Below are positions 27,792 through 36,382 of a DNA stretch of 64,000 nt, piece after piece. Each line of letters starts with the position of its first letter. The first letter of the stretch is position 1. A program made the position numbers and the translations under genes. Under the pieces are notes generated by a model, which saw only the letters and a list, made by a program, of their open reading frames with translations, was not told where the DNA came from and did no database searches. The DNA lies in assembly GCF_011806425.1 (NCBI RefSeq), contig NZ_JAATOV010000007.1, forward strand, positions 124,001 to 188,000, given 5' to 3'. The DNA is from Thalassospira lucentensis. Its GTDB lineage: Bacteria > Pseudomonadota > Alphaproteobacteria > Rhodospirillales > Thalassospiraceae.

Positions 27792-28232
27792 CTAGTCCTG
27801 CTTTGGAAGATGAAGGTTGCCAGCCTTATCAAGTTCCCAGAATGGATTGAATGCCACTTCCCACGCATGCCCGTCGGGATCTCGGAAATATCCAGAATAC
27901 CCACCCCAGAATACCTTTTCAGCCGGTTTCTGGATTTTTGCCCCGGCTTTTTCAGCCTCACGCATCACCGCGTCCACCTCGGCCTCGCTGCGCGCATTAA
28001 ATGCCAATGTCACTCCGCCAAATGTCGCCCCGCTATCGTCGTCAAACTTGCCATCTTCAACAAGCGCGGCCCGACCAAACAGACCAAGTGCCAATCCATT
28101 GGACAACTGATAAAAAACCACCTGGCCTTCGACCATCTGGGTCACCTGCCAACCAAGCCCGTCTTCGTAAAACCGCCGGGACCGATCCAGATCAGCCACG
28201 CCAATTGTGATCAGTGAAACACGTTGGTCCAT
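27792..28232 (-). CDS. VOC (glyoxalase/bleomycin-resistance) family protein
   Basis: A 146-residue vicinal oxygen chelate protein made of two beta-alpha-beta-beta-beta modules. The first is VSLITIGVADLDRSRRFYED (about 5-24). The second has YSGYFRDPDGHAWEVAFNP (about 113-131), with the late Glu (WEVAFNP) as a probable metal ligand. Substrate is not predictable from the family. It is transcribed toward the BenE-type gene. Confidence 0.82.
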   Translation of the reverse strand: MDQRVSLITIGVADLDRSRRFYEDGLGWQVTQMVEGQVVFYQLSNGLALGLFGRAALVEDGKFDDDSGATFGGVTLAFNARSEAEVDAVMREAEKAGAKIQKPAEKVFWGGYSGYFRDPDGHAWEVAFNPFWELDKAGNLHLPKQD

Positions 28233-28254
28233 TCAGTACTCCTACACATAGCTT

Positions 28255-29013
28255 TCAGTGCTCACGCAACCGCGCGAGATACTCTTCTTCCGGAAAATCT
28301 CCGGAACGCTTGTAAACACTGAAATCGAGTTTATCGACTTTAGGTTTCCGGAAAAGAAAGGAGTTCTTTAGAGTGTTACCTCTTCGCGACAATACTTCAC
28401 TAAGCAAGTATGCATACGCTGCACAACTTCTAATAGCGACGTCCATCTGCTCAATAGAATCGCTGTTTCGGGTATCTACGTACCCCGAATCCAACCTTCT
28501 GCCTAAAAACCGAAACGCACTCTCCTTATGAGCTGCAGCGTCGTTTCGCATGCTTTCCTCAACCAAGCGATTGTAGTTTTCAATTGTAGCTTCCAGCAGA
28601 GTAAAAGACCTAACTATTGCATAGAAGTATAAGAGTGCCGCCCCCGTCACATCTAAGTGTTTATGCAGAACTGTTGACAGTTCATCAATGGGAGGCCAAA
28701 TCTTCGGTAAATGCAGATATTCGATACTAATATGAATTTCATCAACGTCACCAAACTCCTCACTTCTCTCCAAAAGATCATCAATTCTCTGGTTTTCGGT
28801 TTCTATAAACGACCTGATACCATTAATGTGCTGTACTTTTAACTGTAAAACAGAATCAAATACCGCAGCAGTCGCTGCTAGCGCTCCGTTCACAGCCCTA
28901 ATCTGTCTACGCTTATATGAAAAATTCTCCTTCAATATTAAGAATATTTGGGTGCTGAGCGCCCCAATTACTGCACCAGCAACAGAACTAACATTAAGTA
29001 AATTCAGCTCCAC
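28255..29013 (-). CDS. AT-rich orphan membrane-anchored protein of unknown function
   Basis: This 252-residue protein has one N-terminal membrane helix (AGAVIGALSTQIFLIL, about 12-27) followed by a basic stretch (KENFSYKRRQIR). The rest is a mostly helical soluble domain. The start is GTG 29013 with GGAGGGG 7 nt upstream, a strong ribosome-binding site. Base composition is visibly AT-richer and codon use differs from both neighbours (many TTA, ATA and AGA codons), a sign of horizontal transfer. I recognise no family or motif. A role in defence or stress would be speculation. Confidence 0.7.
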   Translation of the reverse strand: MELNLLNVSSVAGAVIGALSTQIFLILKENFSYKRRQIRAVNGALAATAAVFDSVLQLKVQHINGIRSFIETENQRIDDLLERSEEFGDVDEIHISIEYLHLPKIWPPIDELSTVLHKHLDVTGAALLYFYAIVRSFTLLEATIENYNRLVEESMRNDAAAHKESAFRFLGRRLDSGYVDTRNSDSIEQMDVAIRSCAAYAYLLSEVLSRRGNTLKNSFLFRKPKVDKLDFSVYKRSGDFPEEEYLARLREH

Positions 29014-29108
29014 CGATCATCCCCTCCATTTTATCGCGCAAGCCTTCCGACTCTGCCTCCTTTAAGCAGCACTACCAAATCCGAATTTGCGATGCACCGC
29101 AACAACGA

Positions 29109-29206
29109 CGCAATTATATTGCGCATAAATCGGTACCGGAATAAGTAAATAATAAGTTGACGTAACGTCAACCGATGCAATCAGGCGTTTTACGCATTGC
29201 AATGCG
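29109..29206 (+). promoter_or_regulatory. Three inverted repeats upstream of the indolepyruvate oxidoreductase gene
   Basis: The 374-bp spacer 29014-29387 has no gene but carries three perfect inverted repeats within 100 bp. They are cgcaattatattgcg (29109-29123), gttgacgtaacgtcaac (29156-29172) and cgcattgcaatgcg (29193-29206). The first and third share CGCA and ATTGC elements. They lie 180-280 bp before the ATG at 29388 and could bind a regulator of that gene, of the divergent orphan gene, or of both. Confidence 0.5.
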
Positions 29207-29387
29207 AGTTCGTTTTGAAAAAAGGTCAGTCTTTATTACCATTCTTGTGTCTGGTGCTGGTCCCGCAAACCGTGTCAGATGAATTCAAGCACGGGTCATC
29301 CCAAAACACTGCCCCCACACCAATATAAAAATAAGCAGTGCATCAAAGACCCGGCATATCAGAGAGAGATCCCAAGGGAGACTGGTC

Positions 29388-32300
29388 ATGGCACAATTGG
29401 CGGCAGTTCGTCTTGATGACAAATATACGCTTGAAGAAGGCCGGGTATATCTAACCGGTATTCAGGCGCTGGTACGATTGCCCCTGATGCAGCGCCAGCT
29501 TGATGCGCGCGCGGGGCTGAATACGGCAGGCTGTATTTCCGGTTACCGGGGCTCTCCGCTTGGTGGCCTTGATCAGCAACTTTGGCGCGCCAAGAAATTC
29601 CTGACCAAACAGCAGATCGAATTTCAGGCCGGTGTGAACGAAGACCTCGCCGCCACCGTTGTCTGGGGCAGTCAGCAGGTCAACATGTATCCGGATGCCA
29701 AATATGATGGCGTATTTGGTATGTGGTACGGCAAGGGACCGGGTGTTGACCGATCCGGTGATGTGTTCAAACACGCCAATCATGCGGGGACGTCAAAACA
29801 TGGTGGCGTTTTGGTTTTGGCCGGTGACGACCATTCTTGCAAATCATCCACCCTGCCCCATCAAACCGAATATGCTTTTATCGATGCGCAAATCCCGGTT
29901 CTAAACCCATCGGGTGTTCAGGATATCCTTGATTTCGGTATCCATGGCTGGGCCATGAGCCGTTATTCCGGTTGCTGGGTGGCGATGAAAACCATTGCCG
30001 AAACGGTCGAAAGTTCCGCAGCTGCCGATGTTGCGCCTGATCGCATTACCCCGATCATACCCGACGATTTCGCAATGCCCGAGGGCGGCCTGCATATCCG
30101 CTGGCCCGACACGCCCAAGGAACAAGAACATCGTCTGATGAAGTATAAGCTGTATGCCGCCCTCGCCTACGCGCGCGTCAATAAGCTGAATAAAACCGTG
30201 ATCGACAGCCCCAATGCCCGCCTTGGCATCATCACAACCGGCAAGGCGTACCTTGATGTCATGCAGGCCTTTGATGATTTGGGCATATCCGAAGATGACG
30301 CTGCCAAGATCGGCATCCGCGTTCTAAAGGTCGGCATGAGCTGGCCACTGAACCGTGACGACGTGCGCGAATTCGCCATGGGCTTAGAGGAAATCATCGT
30401 CGTCGAAGAAAAACGCGCGGTGATGGAAAATCAGGTCAAAGAACAGCTCTATAACTGGCGCGAAGATGTCCGCCCGCAGGTCATCGGCAAGTTCGATGAA
30501 AAAGGCGAATGGATCCTGCCATCAATGGATGAACTGACCCCGGCCCGCATTGCGGTTGTCTTGGCCGCGCGGATCAAGCGGTTCTATGACAGCCCCGCCA
30601 TTCACGAACGCATCGATTGGCTGGCCGAAAAAGAAAAAGAAATCGCCGAACCGCGCCCGGATGTTGCCCGCATTCCGTGGTTCTGCCCGGGCTGCCCACA
30701 TAACAGCTCCACCAAGGTCCCCGATGGCAGCCGCGCCATGGCCGGGATTGGCTGTCATTACATGGTCAATTGGATGGACCGCTCGACCGAAACCTTTACC
30801 CATATGGGCGGCGAAGGCGCGACTTGGATCGGCCAGGCCCCCTTTACCAATGAAAAGCACATTTTCCAGAACCTTGGCGATGGCACCTATTACCATTCCG
30901 GGTCTTTGGCAGTGCGCGCGGCTGTGGCTGCGGGCGTCAACATCACCTATAAAATCCTGTTTAACGACGCGGTTGCCATGACCGGTGGCCAGCCGGTTGA
31001 TGGCCCGCTGACCGTTCCGCAAATCACCCGTCAGATGTTTGACGAAGGCGCAAAACGCATCATCGTTCTGTCTGACGAGCCGGAAAAATACCCAATGGGG
31101 TCTGATTTTGCCCCGGGAGTGGATATCCGTCACCGCGACGAACTTGATGCCACCCAAAAAGAACTGCGCGAAATCGAAGGTGTGACGATCTTGGTCTTTG
31201 ATCAGACCTGTGCTGCGGAAAAACGCCGCCGTCGCAAACGCAAACTGATGGTCGATCCACCCAATCGCATCTTTATCAATGACCTTGTCTGTGAAGGTTG
31301 TGGCGATTGCGGTGAAAAATCCAACTGCCTTGCGGTTGTTCCAGTCGAAACCGAATTTGGCCGCAAGCGCGCCATTGATCAATCCGCCTGTAACAAGGAT
31401 TTCTCTTGCCTAAACGGCTTCTGCCCAAGCTTTGTCACCATCGAAGGCGGATCGCTGCGCAAACCCGACGCCGCCGCAAAAAGCGATGATCATGGCGATA
31501 ATCGCACCAACATCTTTGCCAACCTGCCGCGCCCGACCCTTCCTGATATCGACCAACCTTGGTCGGTCCTGATCACCGGCGTTGGTGGCACCGGCGTCGT
31601 GACCATTGGTGCGCTGCTTGGCATGGCCGCCCATATGGAGGGCAAAGGCATCGTCGGGCTGGATATGGCCGGGTTGGCTCAAAAAGGTGGGGCTGTTGTC
31701 AGCCACATCCGCTTTGCCAATGACCAAAACAAGCTTCACGCTGCACGCATTCCGGCGGGCGAAGCCAACGTCGTTCTGGGCTGTGATCTGTTGGTGGCGG
31801 CAAGTTACGAAGGCCTCGCCAAAATGCGCCGCAACTTTACCCAGGCGGTCATCAACACCCACGAAACCGTGACCGGTGCCTTTACCCGCAACCCGGATTT
31901 CGAACTTAAAACCAACGAACATATGAAAGTCATCTCCGACACCTGTGGTGCGGATGCCGTCCGTTTCGTTGAAGGCAGCGATATTGCCACGCGTTTGATG
32001 GGTAATTCGATTGCCACCAATCTGTTTATGCTGGGTGTTGCATGGCAGCGCGGCCTGATCCCGATAACGGAAGAATCCCTAATGCAGGCGATTGAGCTGA
32101 ATGGTGTGGCTGTCGATATGAACAAACAGTCCTTCTACTGGGGCCGCCTTTATGCCCACGATCCCAAGCGCGTGCTTGAAGTTTTCGGTCCCAACGAAAC
32201 CGAAGCCCACCCCATCGCAACGTCCCTTTCCGACATCATTGCCAAACGCCGCACCTTCCTGACTGGTTATCAAAACGCGGCCTACGCCGATCGCTATAGC

Positions 32301-32879
32301 ACCCTTGTCGATCAGGTTGCCGCGGCGGAAAAGCGTCTTGATGGCGGCGACGAACTGACCAAAACGGTTGCGAAATACTACTTCAAGCTTCTGGCCTATA
32401 AGGACGAATACGAAGTCGCACGGCTTTACACCGACCCCGCGTTCCATAAGAAATTGGCCAAGACCTTTACTGGCAATTACAAAATCAAATTCCACCTTGC
32501 CCCGCCCGCTGTCGCGGACAAGGACCCGGAAAATGGCGAACTGAAAAAGTCGGTTTATGGACCGTGGATGATGACGGCCTTTGGGGTTTTGGCGAAACTC
32601 AAATTCCTGCGCGGCACGGCCCTTGATCCGTTTGGCCGAAACCATGAACGCAAAATTGAACGCCAATTGATTGCCGATTATGAAACGCTGGTGGCCGAAG
32701 TCATTTCTGGGCTGACCCATGATAATGCCCGCATCGCCAACGCCCTTTTGGCCTTGCCCGAACAGATCCGCGGCTATGGCCATGTAAAGGACGCCAACAT
32801 TGCCAAGGTCAAAAAACGCGAAGCCGAACTGATCGAACAGTTCCGCAATCCACCAGAACACCTTAAAGCAGCGGAATAA
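29388..32879 (+). CDS. Fused indolepyruvate ferredoxin oxidoreductase
   Basis: This 1163-residue single-chain enzyme joins the IorA-like and IorB-like parts. The family decarboxylates aryl-pyruvates, from aromatic amino acid transamination, to aryl-acetyl-CoA with reduced ferredoxin. It starts with a pyrimidine-binding region (TAGCISGYRGSPLGGLDQQL). A TPP region near 435-560 has FCPGCPHNSSTKVPDGS and GGEGATWIGQAP. A Cys-rich iron-sulfur segment near 635-690 has VCEGCGDCGEKSNCL. A gamma-type domain follows from about 726 (VLITGVGGTGVVTIGALLGM, LAQKGGAVVSHIRFA). GAGAGATCCCAAGGGAGA precedes the start. A dedicated ferredoxin or aryl-CoA gene is not nearby. Convergent with mmcB, with a terminator between. 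Confidence 0.92.
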   Translation: MAQLAAVRLDDKYTLEEGRVYLTGIQALVRLPLMQRQLDARAGLNTAGCISGYRGSPLGGLDQQLWRAKKFLTKQQIEFQAGVNEDLAATVVWGSQQVNMYPDAKYDGVFGMWYGKGPGVDRSGDVFKHANHAGTSKHGGVLVLAGDDHSCKSSTLPHQTEYAFIDAQIPVLNPSGVQDILDFGIHGWAMSRYSGCWVAMKTIAETVESSAAADVAPDRITPIIPDDFAMPEGGLHIRWPDTPKEQEHRLMKYKLYAALAYARVNKLNKTVIDSPNARLGIITTGKAYLDVMQAFDDLGISEDDAAKIGIRVLKVGMSWPLNRDDVREFAMGLEEIIVVEEKRAVMENQVKEQLYNWREDVRPQVIGKFDEKGEWILPSMDELTPARIAVVLAARIKRFYDSPAIHERIDWLAEKEKEIAEPRPDVARIPWFCPGCPHNSSTKVPDGSRAMAGIGCHYMVNWMDRSTETFTHMGGEGATWIGQAPFTNEKHIFQNLGDGTYYHSGSLAVRAAVAAGVNITYKILFNDAVAMTGGQPVDGPLTVPQITRQMFDEGAKRIIVLSDEPEKYPMGSDFAPGVDIRHRDELDATQKELREIEGVTILVFDQTCAAEKRRRRKRKLMVDPPNRIFINDLVCEGCGDCGEKSNCLAVVPVETEFGRKRAIDQSACNKDFSCLNGFCPSFVTIEGGSLRKPDAAAKSDDHGDNRTNIFANLPRPTLPDIDQPWSVLITGVGGTGVVTIGALLGMAAHMEGKGIVGLDMAGLAQKGGAVVSHIRFANDQNKLHAARIPAGEANVVLGCDLLVAASYEGLAKMRRNFTQAVINTHETVTGAFTRNPDFELKTNEHMKVISDTCGADAVRFVEGSDIATRLMGNSIATNLFMLGVAWQRGLIPITEESLMQAIELNGVAVDMNKQSFYWGRLYAHDPKRVLEVFGPNETEAHPIATSLSDIIAKRRTFLTGYQNAAYADRYSTLVDQVAAAEKRLDGGDELTKTVAKYYFKLLAYKDEYEVARLYTDPAFHKKLAKTFTGNYKIKFHLAPPAVADKDPENGELKKSVYGPWMMTAFGVLAKLKFLRGTALDPFGRNHERKIERQLIADYETLVAEVISGLTHDNARIANALLALPEQIRGYGHVKDANIAKVKKREAELIEQFRNPPEHLKAAE

Positions 32880-32900
32880 CCCCCGCGTGACGTCAAAGTC

Positions 32901-32941
32901 CAGAAGGCCCGGAACAATGGACCCGGGCCTTCTGCTTTTTT
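32901..32941 (+). terminator. Intrinsic terminator after the indolepyruvate oxidoreductase gene
   Basis: A perfect 12-bp stem (cagaaggcccgg 32901-32912 / ccgggccttctg 32923-32934) followed by CTTTTTT. The T run overlaps the stop codon of the convergent mmcB gene. Confidence 0.92.
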
Positions 32942-33386
32942 AGCTTGTGAAAACGGCGTCCCGCGTCCCCGTCCCCGTCCCCAATCGACTGGCGGCAGTT
33001 TGACCAAATGAAATCAAAAGCTTTTTGCGCCGTGCGGCCGACAGTTTACTTTCTTCGGGCATGCGAAGGATTGCGGCCTCAAACCGGTCCGCAACGATAA
33101 GCCCAACATTCTCGGAAATCAGGTCTTTTGGAAAATCCATTGGCACAGCAAAGAAAAGCCGGTCGCAATAATCGATATAACTTTCCCACTTCTGGTCGGC
33201 CTTGAAATCCTCAATCGATGATTTCACCTCAACCGCCCAAAGTTCTCCCTTTGGGCCTAACGCCAAGACATCAAGCCGCCGCCCATTTCCCAAACGAAGT
33301 TCGGTCAAACAAGCCATCTGATAATGATACAAAAGCCGACAGACACCCTCGGTGACCTCGGCTGTAATTTCGGGACGTGGTTTCAT
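32940..33386 (-). CDS. mmcB: MmcB-family DNA repair protein (PD-(D/E)XK-like)
   Basis: This 148-residue protein matches the MmcB family, described in Caulobacter as a DNA-damage-inducible protein needed for mitomycin C resistance. GNGRRLDVLALGPKGELWAVEVKSS (about 33-57) gives the restriction-endonuclease-like core: Asp39, then Glu53 and Lys55 in the ExK element. The rest (WESYIDYCDRLFFAVP and VGLIVADRF) is typical. The C-terminus ends in RLGTGTGTRD, encoded by a 6-bp repeat. No LexA box was identified upstream with certainty. Confidence 0.85.
   Translation of the reverse strand: MKPRPEITAEVTEGVCRLLYHYQMACLTELRLGNGRRLDVLALGPKGELWAVEVKSSIEDFKADQKWESYIDYCDRLFFAVPMDFPKDLISENVGLIVADRFEAAILRMPEESKLSAARRKKLLISFGQTAASRLGTGTGTRDAVFTS
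32965..32982 (-). repeat. mmcB: Three copies of a 6-bp repeat in the mmcB C-terminal coding end
   Basis: GTCCCC is repeated three times in tandem on the plus strand, reading as GGGGAC and coding Gly-Thr-Gly-Thr-Gly-Thr on the mmcB strand. The unit is a multiple of three, so length changes would stay in frame. Confidence 0.8.
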
Positions 33387-33492
33387 CTAAGACAATTTCA
33401 CAAATAAACTTCATTCTAACTAAACTAAAAAATTTACCTGCAAATTCAATCGCATTATGCTGCGCCCATCGTTAATGGGGGGACACAAATTA

Positions 33493-34917
33493 ATGATGCG
33501 CAACATTTTTGCTGCATTGAAGCCACTTGGAAAATCTCAGTTTTTCTGGTGCTTAATTGGCTCTACTATCTGTCTAATCTGGATGGCTACACTCAAAGAA
33601 GCACCACGCCCAGATTACGCAGATGCGAGACAATATATTGCGATCGCGTCGAACTTGGCTAAATTTGGCACGGTGAATGCGCGCCTTCACGCAACCGAAA
33701 AGACTATCGATCCCAGTATTAGTCGAGAACCCGGATACCCTTTTTTATTGTCAGTCGTATTCCAGCTTGATGATAGCCTGGAACATATATCCGCCGACTG
33801 CCTTTACGCTGAAGGATGCGGAACTGAGCCATATATTATTGCTAAATGGACAAACCGCATACTGATCATCGCCGCTGGTTTTGTAATGTTCTTCGCGGTT
33901 CGCTGTATAACTGGAAGCCCGTTCGCTGCAATCATGGGCGGTATGCACATCTGGCTGAACCATCAGGCACACAAAAACTATGATTATGTGATTTCAGACC
34001 CTCTCGCACTTTTTCTCGCAAGTGCACTTGTCTTTGCCATCGTATGGGCATGGAAACATAAAAGCCCCGCATCGTGGATATTTCCGGGACTTGTCTTTGT
34101 ATGTCTCGCGTTTACGAAGGCCATATACATCTATTTATTGCCCATCACATTTCTGGTTGGTGTCCTGTTTGTTCTTCTCAGCAAACAAAGATGGAAGTCT
34201 TCCCTCGCAAAACTTATGATTTTTATCATAGTTTCCGCGACACCCATTGCCCTCTGGTTGGACCGCAATCACGACATTACTGGACGCTATCAGTTTACGG
34301 ACAGCCGCGGCGGTATAGCATTAAGCACCCGAGTTGTTTTCAATGAAATGGACTTTACAGACTATCTCGCCGCCTTCACCTACTGGACGGGCAGTGCTGG
34401 TGATGGTTGGGCAGAGAAACTATTCCCAGCGGATGTTGTTAGACCATTCGGTTGGTATGAGGAAGATGGTTACTATCTCAGAGGACAGCTAGGCTTTGGC
34501 AAGCGCGTCGATCAACTGATTGAAGATCGGGGGCTCTCAAAAGTTCAAGCTAATGATCTTGCTGAACAAGAACTCAAGGAAGCCATCCTATCTCGACCGG
34601 TCAAGCATCTCGTTACAACCTTACCCCTGATTTATCGCGGAATTTGGATCGACGAGTTTGCAATCATCACTTTCCCGGCTTTTATTGCACTACTTTTCTA
34701 TGCGGTGCGTCGAAGAAAGGGACTGTTGATCGCAGTTTTATTGCCCTCACTGTTTTCAATAGTGTTTTATGCCGCTTTTAGCTTAAACCTATCGCGCTAT
34801 CAGATGACAGCTATCCCCGGCTTTTCAATCGCTTTTGCCTATTTCGCGCTATGGGCTAGTCGCCAAATAAATAACTGGCGTGCGCGCCGCCAGATACCTT
34901 TGGAAAAAGGAAATTAA
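33493..34917 (+). CDS. Polytopic membrane protein, ArnT/PMT-like glycosyltransferase candidate
   Basis: This 474-residue membrane protein has about 10-12 hydrophobic helices. Early residues PRPDYADARQYIAIASNLAK and the following REPGYPFLLS resemble the first periplasmic loop of GT-C (ArnT/PMT-like) transferases, where an Asp pair is catalytic. I infer a lipid-linked sugar transferase acting at the periplasmic face. ATG 33493 follows GGGGGGA; the frame is open from 33457. It ends one base before the GT2 gene, and together with gtrA it forms a glycan-modification unit. Composition is AT-richer than the flanks. Confidence 0.65.
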   Translation: MMRNIFAALKPLGKSQFFWCLIGSTICLIWMATLKEAPRPDYADARQYIAIASNLAKFGTVNARLHATEKTIDPSISREPGYPFLLSVVFQLDDSLEHISADCLYAEGCGTEPYIIAKWTNRILIIAAGFVMFFAVRCITGSPFAAIMGGMHIWLNHQAHKNYDYVISDPLALFLASALVFAIVWAWKHKSPASWIFPGLVFVCLAFTKAIYIYLLPITFLVGVLFVLLSKQRWKSSLAKLMIFIIVSATPIALWLDRNHDITGRYQFTDSRGGIALSTRVVFNEMDFTDYLAAFTYWTGSAGDGWAEKLFPADVVRPFGWYEEDGYYLRGQLGFGKRVDQLIEDRGLSKVQANDLAEQELKEAILSRPVKHLVTTLPLIYRGIWIDEFAIITFPAFIALLFYAVRRRKGLLIAVLLPSLFSIVFYAAFSLNLSRYQMTAIPGFSIAFAYFALWASRQINNWRARRQIPLEKGN

Positions 34918-34918
34918 T

Positions 34919-35917
34919 ATGTCCAGAGGTTACGCAATAGAATCTCTATCCATTTATGAAAGTGCCCGCATTGCAATCATTCTTCCGTGCTATAATGAGG
35001 GCAAGGCGATTGCGCATGTCATCGGTGCTTTTCGCAAAATCGTTCCAACTGCGGAAATCGTCGTAATCGACAATGCATCGACTGATGACACGGCACAACA
35101 AGCCCGCTCAGCCGGCGCTAAAGTCGTGCGAGAGAGCCTTCCAGGCAAAGGTCATGCCGTAAGGCGAGGCTTTTCCGAAGTCGAAGCTGACATCTATGTA
35201 ATGGCTGATGGGGATGGAACTTATGATGCCACAGCGCTACCCGCCCTGATTAACCGATTGGTGGTTGATCGGCTAGACATGGTCGTCGGCACCCGAGCAG
35301 AGAAAGAGGAAGCCGCCTATCGCAGCGGTCACCGTATTGGCAACCGCCTTTTTAACACCGTATTTGCCAAATTATTTGGTGCCCGTTTTACTGATATTTT
35401 CTCAGGGTACCGCGTTTTCTCCCGGCGCTTCGTCAAAACTTTCCCTGCAATTTCCACAGGGTTTGAAATTGAAACCGAAATATCGGTTCACGCCATTATG
35501 CTACGCGCTCCTGTAACGGAAGTTCCGACTTCTTACGGAGCTCGTCACGAGGGAACAGAAAGCAAGCTTCGTACGTATCGGGATGGAGCTCGTATCTTAA
35601 GCCGAATTTTGTTATTTACCGCCACCCATAAGCCGTTCGTTTTTTATGGAATTCTTGCTGCGTTCCTTACATTTGTAACCATCTTGCTTGGGCTACCACT
35701 GGTTTTCCACTACCTAGAAACAGGGCGCGTGGAACGACTACCAACTGCAGTTCTCACTGTAGGCTTTATGATTTCGGCGGCTTTAAGCTTTGTCACCGGT
35801 GCGATTTTATCTAATATCGGCATCGGGCAATGGGAGGTCAAACGACTTGCCTACCTACAGCAAAAAGACCAGCTAGATCCTTTACGCAAACTTCTCTCTG
35901 AAACCGAAACCGAATGA
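34919..35917 (+). CDS. Family 2 glycosyltransferase with C-terminal membrane helices
   Basis: This 332-residue enzyme would make a polyprenyl-phosphate-linked sugar (DPM/Ppgs/GtrB type). The GT-A core begins IAIILPCYNEGKAIAHVIGA (about 18-37), then VVIDNASTDDTAQ, and MADGDGTYDATALPAL with the DxD-type metal site near residue 100. Two C-terminal hydrophobic helices (about 240-262 and 278-305) anchor it. ATG 34919 has AAAAAGGAAA in front. Its TGA overlaps the next ATG (ATGA), coupling it to gtrA. Such GtrB-GtrA pairs supply a flipped sugar donor to a membrane glycosyltransferase, here perhaps the gene before it. Confidence 0.85.
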   Translation: MSRGYAIESLSIYESARIAIILPCYNEGKAIAHVIGAFRKIVPTAEIVVIDNASTDDTAQQARSAGAKVVRESLPGKGHAVRRGFSEVEADIYVMADGDGTYDATALPALINRLVVDRLDMVVGTRAEKEEAAYRSGHRIGNRLFNTVFAKLFGARFTDIFSGYRVFSRRFVKTFPAISTGFEIETEISVHAIMLRAPVTEVPTSYGARHEGTESKLRTYRDGARILSRILLFTATHKPFVFYGILAAFLTFVTILLGLPLVFHYLETGRVERLPTAVLTVGFMISAALSFVTGAILSNIGIGQWEVKRLAYLQQKDQLDPLRKLLSETETE

Positions 35918-36345
35918 TAACTAAACCTTTGTTAGAAAAAGGCTTCCGTTTTGTACTTGTCGGAACCATTGGCTTTGTTTGTGACGCAGGATTACTGTGG
36001 CTTACCACCCACCAAGCTGGTCTTGACCCGTACAGCGGAAGGTTGATTTCATTTTCATTTGCGCTGTTTTTAACCTGGTTGCTGAATGCTAATTTCACAT
36101 TCAAAAGTCCAAACAGCAAGCGCAGTAAAAGCCGTTTTGCCGGATACGTAGCCGTTCAACTTAGTTCATTTTCACTGAACTATGGTATTTATAGCGGTCT
36201 TGTTGGTCTCGGCCTCGTCTTGCCCATTTTCGCACTTGTGATCGCATCGCTGATTGCGATGTTTTATAGCTTTACCGCAATGAACATGTGGGTATTCAAA
36301 GAAAAAACACATAAAAAAAGGGCCCAGAAAGGCCCTTTTTTTTAG
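35914..36345 (+). CDS. GtrA-family membrane protein (putative sugar-lipid flippase)
   Basis: This 143-residue protein with four membrane helices (about 8-30, 38-58, 75-97, 103-122) is typical of GtrA. Recognisable pieces are FRFVLVGTIGFVCDAGLLWL and the NANFTFKS loop with the family NxxFTF motif. It is thought to flip undecaprenyl-phosphate sugars to the periplasm. The last ten codons (KKRAQKGPFF) are read from the terminator hairpin, so the tail was probably formed by extension of the frame into the terminator. Overlaps the GT2 stop by 4 nt. Confidence 0.85.
   Translation: MITKPLLEKGFRFVLVGTIGFVCDAGLLWLTTHQAGLDPYSGRLISFSFALFLTWLLNANFTFKSPNSKRSKSRFAGYVAVQLSSFSLNYGIYSGLVGLGLVLPIFALVIASLIAMFYSFTAMNMWVFKEKTHKKRAQKGPFF
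36313..36343 (+). terminator. Intrinsic terminator inside the 3' end of the gtrA-like gene
   Basis: A 12-bp stem (36313-36324 / 36331-36342, core aaaagggcc) with loop CAGAAA ends in a run of eight T. The whole hairpin is translated, and the TAG stop lies at the end of the T run. Confidence 0.93.
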
Positions 36346-36382
36346 TCAAATCGGGCAGAAAACCCTTCGCCGTTTTATCTGC

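Noticed and set aside
33001..33018. FNR-like pair TTGAC ... ATCAA near mmcB
   Set aside because: The half-sites are seven bases apart rather than four, and the site lies within a coding region.
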